DNA of 64,000 bases, from contig JBBRCE010000012.1 in assembly GCA_038205115.1 (NCBI GenBank), positions 43,647 to 107,646 of the forward strand, given 5' to 3'. Below the pieces are notes generated by a model. That model made no database searches. It worked only from the letters and a program-made list of their open reading frames with translations, and was not told where the DNA came from. This DNA comes from JBBRCE01 sp038205115 (GTDB lineage Bacteria > Planctomycetota > Planctomycetia > Pirellulales > JBBRCE01). This document shows positions 54,411 through 63,633 of the stretch, in pieces (the stretch's first letter is position 1; each line of letters opens with the position of its first letter). The translations under genes were made by a program, and so were the position numbers.

Positions 54411-55592
54411 ATGAAGTTTTGCAGCCCTGCTTCAAAATTATTCGCCCGCCTGGCGATGATCGCGTTAGTTGGCCTGGTGCTGGGCGCGACGACGACCACC
54501 CGCGCGGAGAAAGTTTACCAGAGCGATTTTTCCGAGGCGGATAAAGTCTCGGACGCCTGGTCCGTGCAAAAAGTTGGCGCCACGCCCAACGGCAAGCGGA
54601 AGTGTCTCGGACCGTTCGAAAACTCCGAGAAAGCCGAGCTGAAGCTTAAAGCGTTACCACGGCACGAATTGATTTCGTTGGAAGTTGAGCTGTTTGTCGT
54701 TGGCCCGTGGAGTGGCGACGACGAAAACGCTGAGGCCGTGCAGGAAGTCCAACAGCCGTCCCTTTGGAGCCTGCGCGTCGATAATGGCCCCGTGCTATTC
54801 GACGCCACACTCGATAATCGCGTGCTGCTGCCCAGCACGTTGACCGATGAACTCCGATCGGCGCACATGCAGAGTTATCCCTGCTTGCTGGCCGGCGAGC
54901 GGTTGCCGGGCCAATGCGGCGCCGCCGAACGCGGCACGTTGGGCGCTACGTTTGGCGGCGATTCAGTCTACCGGTTGAAATTCGTGTTTCCGCACCAGTC
55001 GGAGACGTTGGGACTGGAGTTTAGTGGCGAAAACATATTCGAGATCACGGCGCTCGACAAAACCCTGCCGCGCAACTGGGCGCTGGGCGCGGTCAAAGTC
55101 GAGACGCTCCGCGCGGCCGATCAGCCGCAACTCAAGCCTCAAGAAGTCGAGCAAATCTGGAAAGACCTGGCCGCGCGCGATCCGGAAACCGGCTACAAGG
55201 CCGGTTGGAAGTTGGTGGCGCAGGGCGATCGGGCGGTCGAACTACTTTCCAAAAAAAGCGTTGCGCAAAAACCCGAAGATCGCAAAGCGGCCGAACAGCG
55301 TCTGAACAAAATGTTGGCCGACCTGAATTCCGATCGATACTCCGTCCGTCAACAGGCCAGCAAGCAGCTAACGGACATGGCGCACGACTCCGGCTTGGAG
55401 CTCCTCAGAGCGCTGGCGATGGCGCGCACGGCCGAAGCTCGCGGCCGGCTCAGACAAATCGTCGAGCAGGCCGAATTGCTGGACCCCAGCCGTCTGAACG
55501 AGCAATCGCGGCGGCAACTGCGTGTTGAACGCGTACTCGAGCTCATTCACACTCCTTCGGCGGCCGATCTGCTCAAGCAGTTTGGGCAATAG
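54411..55592 (+). CDS. Exported hypothetical protein with a helical-repeat C-terminus
   Basis: A 393-residue exported protein. A signal peptide covers about residues 1-32. Residues about 35-240 are a beta-rich domain with SLEVELFVVGPWSGDD and SVYRLKFVFPHQSE, resembling a LamG/concanavalin-like sandwich. The C-terminal 110 residues are helical with LNSDRYSVRQQASKQLTDMA, reminiscent of HEAT-like repeats in planctomycete exported proteins. No catalytic residues are recognised. A polymer-binding or scaffold role is inference. The next gene begins 185 bases later. Confidence 0.7.
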   Translation: MKFCSPASKLFARLAMIALVGLVLGATTTTRAEKVYQSDFSEADKVSDAWSVQKVGATPNGKRKCLGPFENSEKAELKLKALPRHELISLEVELFVVGPWSGDDENAEAVQEVQQPSLWSLRVDNGPVLFDATLDNRVLLPSTLTDELRSAHMQSYPCLLAGERLPGQCGAAERGTLGATFGGDSVYRLKFVFPHQSETLGLEFSGENIFEITALDKTLPRNWALGAVKVETLRAADQPQLKPQEVEQIWKDLAARDPETGYKAGWKLVAQGDRAVELLSKKSVAQKPEDRKAAEQRLNKMLADLNSDRYSVRQQASKQLTDMAHDSGLELLRALAMARTAEARGRLRQIVEQAELLDPSRLNEQSRRQLRVERVLELIHTPSAADLLKQFGQ

Positions 55593-55777
55593 CTCGCGCT
55601 ACATGCCTCGTGCTGGCAAAGGGCGCTGGCTCATCCTTGCGCGTGTGGCATTGCCAGCGCGCTGCCCGCCGACGCGCCGTGAAATGGAACCGACCGTCCT
55701 CGGAGAATTGACAACCGCGAGTTTTTTGGTTCTCGTGAGTAAGTACACGCGGTTTTTTAACTTCAACGAGAGTGATT

Positions 55778-56638
55778 ATGAAAAAGCAAATCCTGTTGGC
55801 GGCGCTACTGGCCCTGTTGTGTAGTTTGCCGGCGGCGCGCGCCGACGATCCCGATCTTTCCGGTGCCAAGAAGCTGGGCTGGAAGCTCACGCTGCAAGCC
55901 TGGACCATGAACTACATGAATGGCGACAAAAAGAATTCGACCACTTACAAAGCCCTGCAAGCCGCGCACGACCTGGGCATTCACTACTTGGAATGTTATC
56001 CCGGGCAACAACTCGATGACGACGCGAAGGCCAAGTGGGGACCGGAAATGACCGAAGACCAGATCAAAGCCGTGCTCGCCAAAGCCAAGGAATTGGATGT
56101 GGAAATCATCGATACCGGCGTCATCGGGATTCCGGGCAAGGAAAGCGATGCACGCAAATTTTTCGACTGGATCAAAAAAGTGGGCGTCACGACCGTGGTT
56201 ACGGAGTCCGAAGAAAAGACGCTACCGATGATCGACAAAGTTGCCGGCGAGTACGGTTTGAAAATTGCCTTGCACGACCATCCCAAGCCCAAAAGCCGAT
56301 ATTGGGATCCGGAATACACCTACACGCAAATTAAGGATCTCAAGAACGTGGGCTACTGCGCTGACGTCGGTCACTGGAAGCGGAGCGGGCTGGTTCCGGC
56401 CGAAGTACTCAAAAAACATGGCGACCGCGTGGTGTCCTCGCACTTCAAAGATCTCAAAGACGGTCACGATGTTGTCTGGGGTAGCGGAGACAGCGCCGCC
56501 GCACAGATGCTGACCGAACTCAAAGACAAACAATTCAAGGGACCGATCGCCATCGAATTCGAATATAAATGGGACATGCCAACGCTGGCTCGTTGCGTAA
56601 AATTCTTTGCCGACACGTCCAACGAATTGGCCAAATAA
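55778..56638 (+). CDS. Exported sugar phosphate isomerase/epimerase-like protein
   Basis: A 286-residue protein with a signal peptide (MKKQILLAALLALLCSLPAARA). The rest is an AP endonuclease 2-like TIM barrel, the xylose isomerase-like superfamily. Metal-binding-type residues are in LECYPG, HDHPKP, DVGHW, and IEFEYKW. These exported isomerase-like proteins are common in planctomycetes and may act on sugars released by surface hydrolases, but their substrates are unproven. GAGAGTG precedes the ATG at 55778. A strong terminator follows the stop. Confidence 0.85.
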   Translation: MKKQILLAALLALLCSLPAARADDPDLSGAKKLGWKLTLQAWTMNYMNGDKKNSTTYKALQAAHDLGIHYLECYPGQQLDDDAKAKWGPEMTEDQIKAVLAKAKELDVEIIDTGVIGIPGKESDARKFFDWIKKVGVTTVVTESEEKTLPMIDKVAGEYGLKIALHDHPKPKSRYWDPEYTYTQIKDLKNVGYCADVGHWKRSGLVPAEVLKKHGDRVVSSHFKDLKDGHDVVWGSGDSAAAQMLTELKDKQFKGPIAIEFEYKWDMPTLARCVKFFADTSNELAK

Positions 56639-56665
56639 CTCCGCACCATCAACGAAAATGACCCG

Positions 56666-56718
56666 AGCGGCGGCGAGCGGGTTGCGCAGCGGGCGCAACC
56701 CGACGCCGCTGTTTTTTT
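56666..56718 (+). terminator. Intrinsic terminator after the isomerase-like gene
   Basis: AGCGGCG (56666-56672) pairs with CGCCGCT (56704-56710), and inner GGGTTGCGC pairs with GCGCAACCC. Seven T residues follow at 56712-56718. It lies 28 bases after the stop codon. Confidence 0.85.
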
Positions 56719-56790
56719 GGCAAATTGGGGTACAATGTCTGCCTGTGGACCATTCGGGTTGTCGTCGGATTGAGTTACCGGAATTACAGC

Positions 56791-58200
56791 ATGCCTCGCC
56801 TGTTCAGGATGTATGGCAAAAAACGAGGCGACCGCCGGACCGGGTCGCAAGCGCTTGGCAGCGTGGGCGAGGCGTTGTTCTTTGGCTTCTTTTTTTTAGT
56901 CGGCGTGGTCAGCCTGATTCTCCTGCTGGGCGAAGTCATCATTCCCGAGTGGCGGGCCAATCACGACTTCATGCAGTCCAAAGCGACTGTCATCGATACA
57001 CGGATCGACCAACAAGGCGATCAATATCGTCCCGCGGTGCTGCTGAGTTACCTGGTGGACGATGTCCCCCGCGAGCACTGGGGCTACGACATTGTCCGCT
57101 CCTATGCCGGCGGAAATGAAGGTCGCGAAAGCGCCCAACAGCAAATCTCGGCCTTTCACAAAGGCGATACGTTGCCTTGTTGGTACGACCCGCGGCAACC
57201 GCATCACGTGGTGGTGGTCCGCGGTTTCAATGGCTGGTTGTGGGTGCTGCTGCTGGTGCCGGCGGCGTTTATCGGCATCAGCGTCGCCGGCCTGGTTTAC
57301 ACCAAAATCAACTGGGGTAAGTCGGCCGAACATCGAGCGGTGGCTGCTGGCCGCGCGGCGGAACTCAACCCGCTCGGCAGCGCGTCGGCCACCGCAAAAA
57401 CATTTCCCACCATTCCGCTGGATGCCAACATCACCAACAGTCCGGGCATGCGGCTGAAATATCGCTTGCCGATCAACATCTCGCAAGGCTTACGGCTGTT
57501 GGCGCTGGCCGCGGCTTGCCTGTTTTGGAACGCCATGGTGCTGGTCTTTGCCATGCCGGTGCTGCGCGGCACGATGTCGCCGCTGGGGCATTGGCTGTTA
57601 ATCGCCTGCTTACTGCCGTTTGTCGGCGTTGGCATCGCGCTGATCTATTACTTCATCCGGCAGTTCTACGGCTACAACGGCGCCGGCACCACCGCGCTGG
57701 AAATTTCGGATCACCCGCTGGTGGCCGGAATGTCTTACGAAGTGCTGATCGTGCAGGCTGGGCATCTCCGCATGAAAACGCTCGCCGTGTACCTGGCGTG
57801 CGAAGAAGAAGCCACCTATCGCCAGGGCACGGACGTCCGCAGCGAGCGCCGCCGCGTTTATCAACAACCGTTGTTTCTCTGCGAAAATTTCGAGATCGAA
57901 CCGGCGCAGCCGTTCGAGCAGCGTGGTTCGCTCAACATTCCGGCCAGCGCCATGCACTCGTTCAAGGCCGATTCCAACGAAGTGCAATGGAAACTGGTCG
58001 TCAAAGGCGCGGTCGAAGGCTGGCCGCCGTTCGATCGGAGTTTTCCGGTAATCGTCTATCCCGCAGGATCCGTGGCGAAGATTTCGGATCGAGCGCTGGT
58101 TGTGGAGCAGCCGACGAGCGCCAACCCGGATCAGCCCGTCAAAAACGGTAAGGCGGGCAGCGCCCCGGACTTCAAATCGTCGCCGCTGGCCAGCTATTAG
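56791..58200 (+). CDS. DUF3592-like membrane protein
   Basis: A 469-residue membrane protein. The first helix is ALFFGFFFLVGVVSLILLLG, followed by a DUF3592-like periplasmic or lumen domain with ATVIDTRIDQQGDQYRPAVLL and YDPRQPHHVVVVRG. Further helices are near residues 158-178, 230-255 and 258-285. A cytoplasmic or outside domain of about 170 residues ends the protein. The function of DUF3592 is unknown. GGAA nine bases before the ATG at 56791 supports the start. The stop overlaps the sulfatase stop in TTAG. Confidence 0.78.
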   Translation: MPRLFRMYGKKRGDRRTGSQALGSVGEALFFGFFFLVGVVSLILLLGEVIIPEWRANHDFMQSKATVIDTRIDQQGDQYRPAVLLSYLVDDVPREHWGYDIVRSYAGGNEGRESAQQQISAFHKGDTLPCWYDPRQPHHVVVVRGFNGWLWVLLLVPAAFIGISVAGLVYTKINWGKSAEHRAVAAGRAAELNPLGSASATAKTFPTIPLDANITNSPGMRLKYRLPINISQGLRLLALAAACLFWNAMVLVFAMPVLRGTMSPLGHWLLIACLLPFVGVGIALIYYFIRQFYGYNGAGTTALEISDHPLVAGMSYEVLIVQAGHLRMKTLAVYLACEEEATYRQGTDVRSERRRVYQQPLFLCENFEIEPAQPFEQRGSLNIPASAMHSFKADSNEVQWKLVVKGAVEGWPPFDRSFPVIVYPAGSVAKISDRALVVEQPTSANPDQPVKNGKAGSAPDFKSSPLASY

Positions 58201-59690
58201 CGGTTGGCGTTTTTCCCCTTGCCTTTGATGGCCGCATCCGGTTTGCGAGCGCTACCGCCTTCGACCGGCACGGGATGCACGGTTTTCAACAGGGCTTTCA
58301 TTTCCGTGATGACGGCTGCCTGTTGCGGTTCGGCGGCCAGGTTATGCAGTTCTTGGGGATCGGCGTCGTGATCGTAAAGTTGCGAGCCTTTTTCGCCGCG
58401 GGCCCACTCGGTGTAACGCCAGCGCTCGGTGCGGACGCTGTGGCCCGGAAAGCCGCCGCGCTGCACCTGCGAAAACGCCGGCCGTTTCCAGTCGGCCGCC
58501 GGATCGTCCAGCAGCGTTCGCAAACTAGCGCCGGGTAAATCCTTGGGCGGCGCAATGCCGGCCAGATCGGCCAGGGTTGGATAAAGGTCAATCAATTCCA
58601 CCGTTCTCGCGCTCGCCTTGCCAGCCGTTTTCATGCCGGGAGCGGAAATGATCAGCGGCACGCGGCAGCTTTCTTCAAAACAACTTTGCTTCATCCACAA
58701 GCCATGTTCGCCCAGTTGATAACCGTGATCGCTCCAAAACACGATGATGGTGTTGTCGCGCAAGCCCAGCCGCTCGACCGAGTCCAGCACGCGGCCAATC
58801 TGTGCATCGACAAACGAGATCGCCGCGTAATAAGCCTGTTTGCACTCGCGGGCTTGATCGTTGGTTACGCCCATGTAAGGCCACGGATGAGTCGAGCTAA
58901 GCGCCGGCGCCGGCACGGTGTCGCGGAAACCGTCGGCAATTTTCGGCAGCAGAATGTCATCGTAGCGATACAAGTTGAAATACTTAACCGGCGCCACGTA
59001 AGGGCAGTGCGGTTTGTAAAAGCCAACCGCCAAAAAGAACGGCTTATCCTTGTGTTTTTCCAGCAGTTCAATCGCTTGCGTGGCGACCTTGCCGTCTGTG
59101 TGTTCTTCGTCCTTGCCGGTTTTATCGGCCAGTAGCGACATCGACGATCCCAGTCCGGTCTTCGAGTAATTGATGATGTCGCGCTCGAGCGTGGTTTTAT
59201 CGCGCCCGGCCGGATTGAAAAACTCTTGCCACGACGCCGGATCGTCCAGCCCGCTGGTGCCAATATCGCCCGGGTTGCCGTAATGATAAATCTTGCCCAC
59301 CCGCGCGGTGTAGTAATCGTTGCGCATGAAACACTGCGATAACGTAACTACGTCCGGCAGGCCTTGGCGAAAGCGATATTGCAAATCGAACACGCGCGTC
59401 GTATCTGGGCGCAGGCCAGTCATCAACGACGACCGACTCGGCGAACAGAGCGGAAACTGGCAGTACGCGCGATCGAACTTGACGCCTTGCCTGGCGAGTC
59501 GGTCGATGTTGGGCGATTTCACCAACTCGTGACCGTAACAGCCCAGGTCGTTGTTCATGTCGTCGACGGCAATGAACAGCACGTTGAGCTGCTTCTTGGC
59601 CGAAGAATTCGACGTCGCAGCCGGTTCCGCGGCCCGTAGCGAACCGCAACAAATGAGCAACGAAAGCGTGATCGCGGCGAATGATTTCAT
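58197..59690 (-). CDS. Sulfatase (iduronate-2-sulfatase-like)
   Basis: A 497-residue exported sulfatase. The signal peptide is about residues 1-20. The formylglycine site is Cys82 in CSPSRSSLMTG, the C-x-P-S-R motif needed for activation. Metal-binding residues Asp43-Asp44 are in AVDDMNNDLGCYG, and the pair D/H in FWSDHGYQLGEHG. Homology is closest to iduronate-2-sulfatases by length and motif order, but planctomycete sulfatases desulfate many polysaccharides. The activating enzyme is not in the window. It converges with the DUF3592 gene. Confidence 0.92.
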   Translation of the reverse strand: MKSFAAITLSLLICCGSLRAAEPAATSNSSAKKQLNVLFIAVDDMNNDLGCYGHELVKSPNIDRLARQGVKFDRAYCQFPLCSPSRSSLMTGLRPDTTRVFDLQYRFRQGLPDVVTLSQCFMRNDYYTARVGKIYHYGNPGDIGTSGLDDPASWQEFFNPAGRDKTTLERDIINYSKTGLGSSMSLLADKTGKDEEHTDGKVATQAIELLEKHKDKPFFLAVGFYKPHCPYVAPVKYFNLYRYDDILLPKIADGFRDTVPAPALSSTHPWPYMGVTNDQARECKQAYYAAISFVDAQIGRVLDSVERLGLRDNTIIVFWSDHGYQLGEHGLWMKQSCFEESCRVPLIISAPGMKTAGKASARTVELIDLYPTLADLAGIAPPKDLPGASLRTLLDDPAADWKRPAFSQVQRGGFPGHSVRTERWRYTEWARGEKGSQLYDHDADPQELHNLAAEPQQAAVITEMKALLKTVHPVPVEGGSARKPDAAIKGKGKNANR

Positions 59691-59907
59691 GGCGGGTGCG
59701 TGGGGTTGGGCGGATGTGGTTGGAACGTTGCGAGTCTATCGGCTGAAAAGTCGTTTGTCCAACATTTCCGAAATTCGGCTGCCATCGCCAACACGCCGGA
59801 CAGGCCATCGTCCACGGCATTTCATCTGCTGTCCGAGCGGCCCAGGCGTTAGACTAAGTTCGCTCGACTTCAGCGTACATTCGTCATGGAATCGTTCGGG
59901 GCCATTT

Positions 59908-60900
59908 ATGATGCGATACACTCTGGCGCCGCTGGCCGGTCTGCTCTTGGCAACCGCTGTGCCGGCGCTGCGCGCGGCCGATCCATTGCCATCGTGGAAT
60001 GACGGGCCGACCAAAAAGAACATCGTCGAGTTCGTGCAGCGCGTCACCCAGCCAGGCGGCAAAGATTTCGTGCCGCTGGAACAGCGAATTGCCACCTTCG
60101 ATCACGACGGCACGCTGTGGTGCGAGCATCCGCTGTACGTGCAGGTTGCATTTGCCGCCGACCGCATCAAATTTCTGGCACCGCTGCATCCCGACTGGAA
60201 AGCCAAACTGCCGCTCAAGGCGCTGCTGGCCGGCGATCTCAAGGAAGTTGTGGAGTCCGGCGAAAAAGGCATCGCGGAAATCTTCGTCGCCTCGCACGCT
60301 GGCCTAACGACCGATGAGTTCGATAAACTCGTCAAAGATTGGCTGGCCACCGCGCAGCATCCGCGCTTCAAACGCAAATACACGGATTTGGTTTACCAAC
60401 CGATGCTTGAGCTGCTGGCGTATTTGCGCTTCAACGGTTTCAAAACCTACATCGTTTCTGGCGGCGGCGTGGAATTCATCCGGCCCTGGGCCGAACGCGT
60501 TTATGGCATTCCGCCCGAGCAGGTGATCGGCAGTACGGTCAAAACAAAGTTCGAAATGCGCAACAACATTCCGGTGATCGTACGGATGCCGGAACTCAAT
60601 TTCTTGGACGAAAAAGCCGGCAAACCGATTGCCATCAATCAGTACATCGGCCGCCGACCGCTGTGCGCGTTTGGCAACTCCGACGGCGATTTACAAATGC
60701 TGCAGTGGACGCATGCCGGGCCAGGCGCGCGGTTCTGCCTGTACGTGCATCACGACGACGCGCAGCGCGAATACGCCTACGATCGCCACTCCTGGATTGG
60801 CAAGCTCGACAAAGGTTTGGACGAAGCCAAAACCCAAGGCTGGACCGTGGCCAGCATGAAAACCGATTGGAAAGTCATTTTTCCGTTTGAAAAAAAATGA
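59908..60900 (+). CDS. Exported HAD superfamily phosphatase
   Basis: A 330-residue protein with a signal peptide (MMRYTLAPLAGLLLATAVPALRA, given here only by its ends MMRYTLAPL and PALRA). The HAD motif I is TFDHDGTLW, with nucleophile Asp65 and acid/base Asp67. Later motifs include IVSGGG, and FGNSDGDLQML (motif IV). HAD phosphatases are usually cytoplasmic, so the signal peptide is a distinct feature. It is probably a periplasmic phosphoserine phosphatase-like enzyme; the substrate is unknown. The next gene converges, 11 bases away. Confidence 0.83.
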   Translation: MMRYTLAPLAGLLLATAVPALRAADPLPSWNDGPTKKNIVEFVQRVTQPGGKDFVPLEQRIATFDHDGTLWCEHPLYVQVAFAADRIKFLAPLHPDWKAKLPLKALLAGDLKEVVESGEKGIAEIFVASHAGLTTDEFDKLVKDWLATAQHPRFKRKYTDLVYQPMLELLAYLRFNGFKTYIVSGGGVEFIRPWAERVYGIPPEQVIGSTVKTKFEMRNNIPVIVRMPELNFLDEKAGKPIAINQYIGRRPLCAFGNSDGDLQMLQWTHAGPGARFCLYVHHDDAQREYAYDRHSWIGKLDKGLDEAKTQGWTVASMKTDWKVIFPFEKK

Positions 60901-60911
60901 CGCGCGATGGC

Positions 60912-61607
60912 TCAGCCCACCGCTTTGGCAATTAGAAATGCGGCCGCCGCTGCCAATCCGCCTACGACCACAGTTTGCCAGGCGCTGCGAAAGGGCCGCT
61001 CAGTGGTGAACGCGCCTTTGACGTAACCGAACACGAACAACGCGAGCAGCGTGACGATTACCGAGCCCAGCAGCGCGGTGTGAATGGATGAAATGAAAAA
61101 ATAGGGCGCCAGCGGAACCAGGCCGCCGACAATGTACGATAGCGCGATCGTCAGCGCACTGCGACGCGCGCGCTTGGGATCCGGCTCTTCCAGCCCCAGT
61201 TCGAAGCGCATCATGAAATCGACCCAGCGTTTTTTATCCGCGCGCAGCGCATCGACCACCGGCGCCAATAAATTCTCGGTCAGCCCATACGTGCGCAAAA
61301 TATCGGCAACTTCCTCGGCCTCCTTCTCCGGCACCTCTTCCGTTTCACGAATTTCGCGGGCGCGCTCGGACTGATAATGTTCGGCGTCGGTCCTGGCCGC
61401 CAGGTATCCGCCCAATCCCATGGCGATGGCGCCGGCGGCCACTTCGGCCAGGCCGGCCGTGACGATGATGCCGCTGGAGGAGACCGCGCCAGACAGGCCC
61501 GCGGCCAGCGCAAACGGCACGGTCAATCCGTCGGACATGCCGATGACAATATCGCGCACGGTTTCCGAGGCCGTGAAGTGATGTTCAACGTGTTCCGTCT
61601 GGTGCAT
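60912..61607 (-). CDS. VIT1/CCC1 family transporter
   Basis: A 231-residue integral membrane protein of the VIT1/CCC1 iron/manganese transporter family. GMSDGLTVPFALAAGLSGA is the first helix with the family's DGL motif, and AGAIAMGLGGYLAARTDAEHY matches the second helix with its charged metal-binding region. A soluble domain rich in Glu follows, and three helices complete the protein. It should move ferrous or manganous ions out of the cytoplasm. The ATG at 61607 has GGAAG five bases upstream; an ATG at 61622 is possible. Confidence 0.88.
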   Translation of the reverse strand: MHQTEHVEHHFTASETVRDIVIGMSDGLTVPFALAAGLSGAVSSSGIIVTAGLAEVAAGAIAMGLGGYLAARTDAEHYQSERAREIRETEEVPEKEAEEVADILRTYGLTENLLAPVVDALRADKKRWVDFMMRFELGLEEPDPKRARRSALTIALSYIVGGLVPLAPYFFISSIHTALLGSVIVTLLALFVFGYVKGAFTTERPFRSAWQTVVVGGLAAAAAFLIAKAVG

Positions 61608-61748
61608 CAAATCTTCCGTCATTCGTTGGTCGGGCCACGGCCGCGGCGTTAAACAGAAATTGCCAACCGATGGCGGCAAGCGTCCGCGAGATGGACGGCA
61701 GTTGCGCGAGAGCCATTGCCACTCGCGAGTCGCCGCGACGTAACTGCG

Positions 61749-62060
61749 TCAGTCGTCGTTTTGGCGAGGCGGGTGGCGGGGCATTCTGGTCTGCGGCAGG
61801 CTGCGATCCAGCCAATGACGTAGCCGGCCGTAGAACTGGCCCGACGTTTCTTCGGCCATCCGCTGACACTTACCAAACGACTTAATACGGCTTTGCAGTT
61901 CGATCACGCCCGGCGGCGTTTGCTCCAAGCGACCGATGAACGCCAACAGTTGTGTGAGCTTGTCTTCTTGCAATTGTTCGCTCAGCAAGTTTTCTTGACG
62001 GCTAATATACTGTAGGGTTCGCTCTTGATCCTCGCGGTTGGTTTTTCGACTGATGCGCAT
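61749..62060 (-). CDS. Small hypothetical helical protein
   Basis: A 103-residue, basic, soluble protein with no signal. LLSEQLQEDKLTQLLAFIGRLEQ and ELQSRIKSFGKCQRMAEE, cited in part, suggest two helices. No family is recognised. AGGGA eight bases before the ATG supports the start. It lies between the VIT1-like gene and the HExxH protein gene on the same strand, with no obvious operon link. Confidence 0.55.
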   Translation of the reverse strand: MRISRKTNREDQERTLQYISRQENLLSEQLQEDKLTQLLAFIGRLEQTPPGVIELQSRIKSFGKCQRMAEETSGQFYGRLRHWLDRSLPQTRMPRHPPRQNDD

Positions 62061-62255
62061 GCTGGCAATTCCCTGCGGCCGTCTGATCTTCGGTCAATCT
62101 GCTCCATTGTAGCAGACATTGGCCGTCGGCAGCGGTTGAAACCGCACAGTTGACGCCGAGAAGTGCGCAGGCCCTCAATGGCAGGCGGCGCTGCTCGATC
62201 AGTTTTCGCGGGGACGAAAACGACGGTCGCATGGCGAGCCGTTGGGGCAGACAGC

Positions 62256-63617
62256 CTACTTGCCGATGATCTCGACTGCGGCGCTGCCGGCGTTGTCGGC
62301 CAATTCGCCGGAGAAGTCGTTGACCCTTAGAAAGAGCGTGCCTGATTGCTGCGGCGTGATCGACGTGCCGCGGCCGACCGTGATGGGCGCGATCAAACCG
62401 CTCGGTTTGCCGTTGGACTGTTCGGCGCGGACGGCGCCCAGCACGATGCCCAGCGGCAGGCCGTGGCGATAGCGGATGGATACGCCCGTCGGTTCGCTGA
62501 TCCAAGGTTTGGGCTCGACGGCCAACTGGTATTTACCACTGACGCGAAGTTCGTAGGTTGTGCCGGCCTCCAGCCGACGGCCGGTATTTTGCCAGCCGCG
62601 ATCGGCTGCTAAGTTGAACTTGGCGCCACTGGCCGGCAGCGGTTGGCCGGGGCGTAAGTCCAATTGGCAGCGCTGGAAATCGTAGCCGTAGTCCATGTCG
62701 GCGACAAACACTTGCCACTGTTCGGCAATGGTTGGCGATTCATCCGCAAAGGCTTTACCGAACTGGGCGTTAAAATCGCGCGCGTCGGCCGCCTTGGCCA
62801 ACTCGCGGAATCGCTGGTGGTACTTGGGGCTCATATCGAAAAACGCCGCCGCCGCCCAGCACCAGCCGTAAGGTTCGACCTTGAGATGGGCGCGGTTGTC
62901 GTAATTGAGAATCTTGGCCAGCGTCATCGCCCTGCCTGCAGCGAATTCGGTTTGCACGATTTCCACTCGTCCGAGCTTTGGCACTTCGCTGGCCGAAGTT
63001 GGCAAATACCGCAGTTGCAATTTGCCGTTTTGCCAGCGATGCGTGGCGAACAATTCGGCCATGCCTTCGGAATACCAGGGTGGGCCCGCGCCGCCGACCA
63101 GCGTGTACATGAAGCCGTGCGTGCCTTCATGCAGAATCAGATGCCGCTGATAATAGCTGCTCGCTTGCTCGTTGACCCAAAAGTCAAACTGCCGACAGTA
63201 GCCATTCAGAAACGGCGGCAGTTCACTGGGCCACAAGCCGGCCGCTTGAAAACGGGCTTTGTCGTGCACCAGGCAACCGGTCATCTGCCAGCCGCTATGT
63301 TGCTCAGGGCTGAGCTGGAAATACTCGCACCACTGAGCAAACGCCAAATCGAAAACTGCCGGTATCTCGTCAACTTCCGGCGACGATTTCAAATCCGTAA
63401 ACAACCGCAGATGCTTGCCGGAAATTTCTCGAATGCCAACGGCAGACAATTTCTGAGCGTCGGGCCGCAGGGCAGAACGCTCGGCAGCAGCGCAATAGCG
63501 AGGTGAACAAGCGAGCGCCCAGCAGAAAAAGCCACCCACCAATAGCAAACCACCGCGCGATGCTCCCTGAGCAATCGCGCGGCGGTTATGGCCCGGCGAG
63601 TGATATGCGTTTGCCAT
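62256..63617 (-). CDS. Exported gluzincin-like metallopeptidase
   Basis: A 453-residue exported protein. A signal anchor-like N-terminus (GGLLLVGGFFCWALAC) follows a basic start. Residues about 160-200 have LILHEGTHGFMYTL, an HExxH zinc motif, and 19 residues later SEGMAELFATH, whose Glu is positioned as the third ligand of gluzincins. The C-terminal third (about 320-450) is a beta-rich domain with TGRRLEAGTTYELRVSGKYQ. This looks like a peptidase MA-like family enzyme common in planctomycetes. Substrate unknown. The next gene downstream on the strand begins 195 bases away. Confidence 0.8.
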   Translation of the reverse strand: MANAYHSPGHNRRAIAQGASRGGLLLVGGFFCWALACSPRYCAAAERSALRPDAQKLSAVGIREISGKHLRLFTDLKSSPEVDEIPAVFDLAFAQWCEYFQLSPEQHSGWQMTGCLVHDKARFQAAGLWPSELPPFLNGYCRQFDFWVNEQASSYYQRHLILHEGTHGFMYTLVGGAGPPWYSEGMAELFATHRWQNGKLQLRYLPTSASEVPKLGRVEIVQTEFAAGRAMTLAKILNYDNRAHLKVEPYGWCWAAAAFFDMSPKYHQRFRELAKAADARDFNAQFGKAFADESPTIAEQWQVFVADMDYGYDFQRCQLDLRPGQPLPASGAKFNLAADRGWQNTGRRLEAGTTYELRVSGKYQLAVEPKPWISEPTGVSIRYRHGLPLGIVLGAVRAEQSNGKPSGLIAPITVGRGTSITPQQSGTLFLRVNDFSGELADNAGSAAVEIIGK

Positions 63618-63633
63618 CCAATCAATCGGCCGA

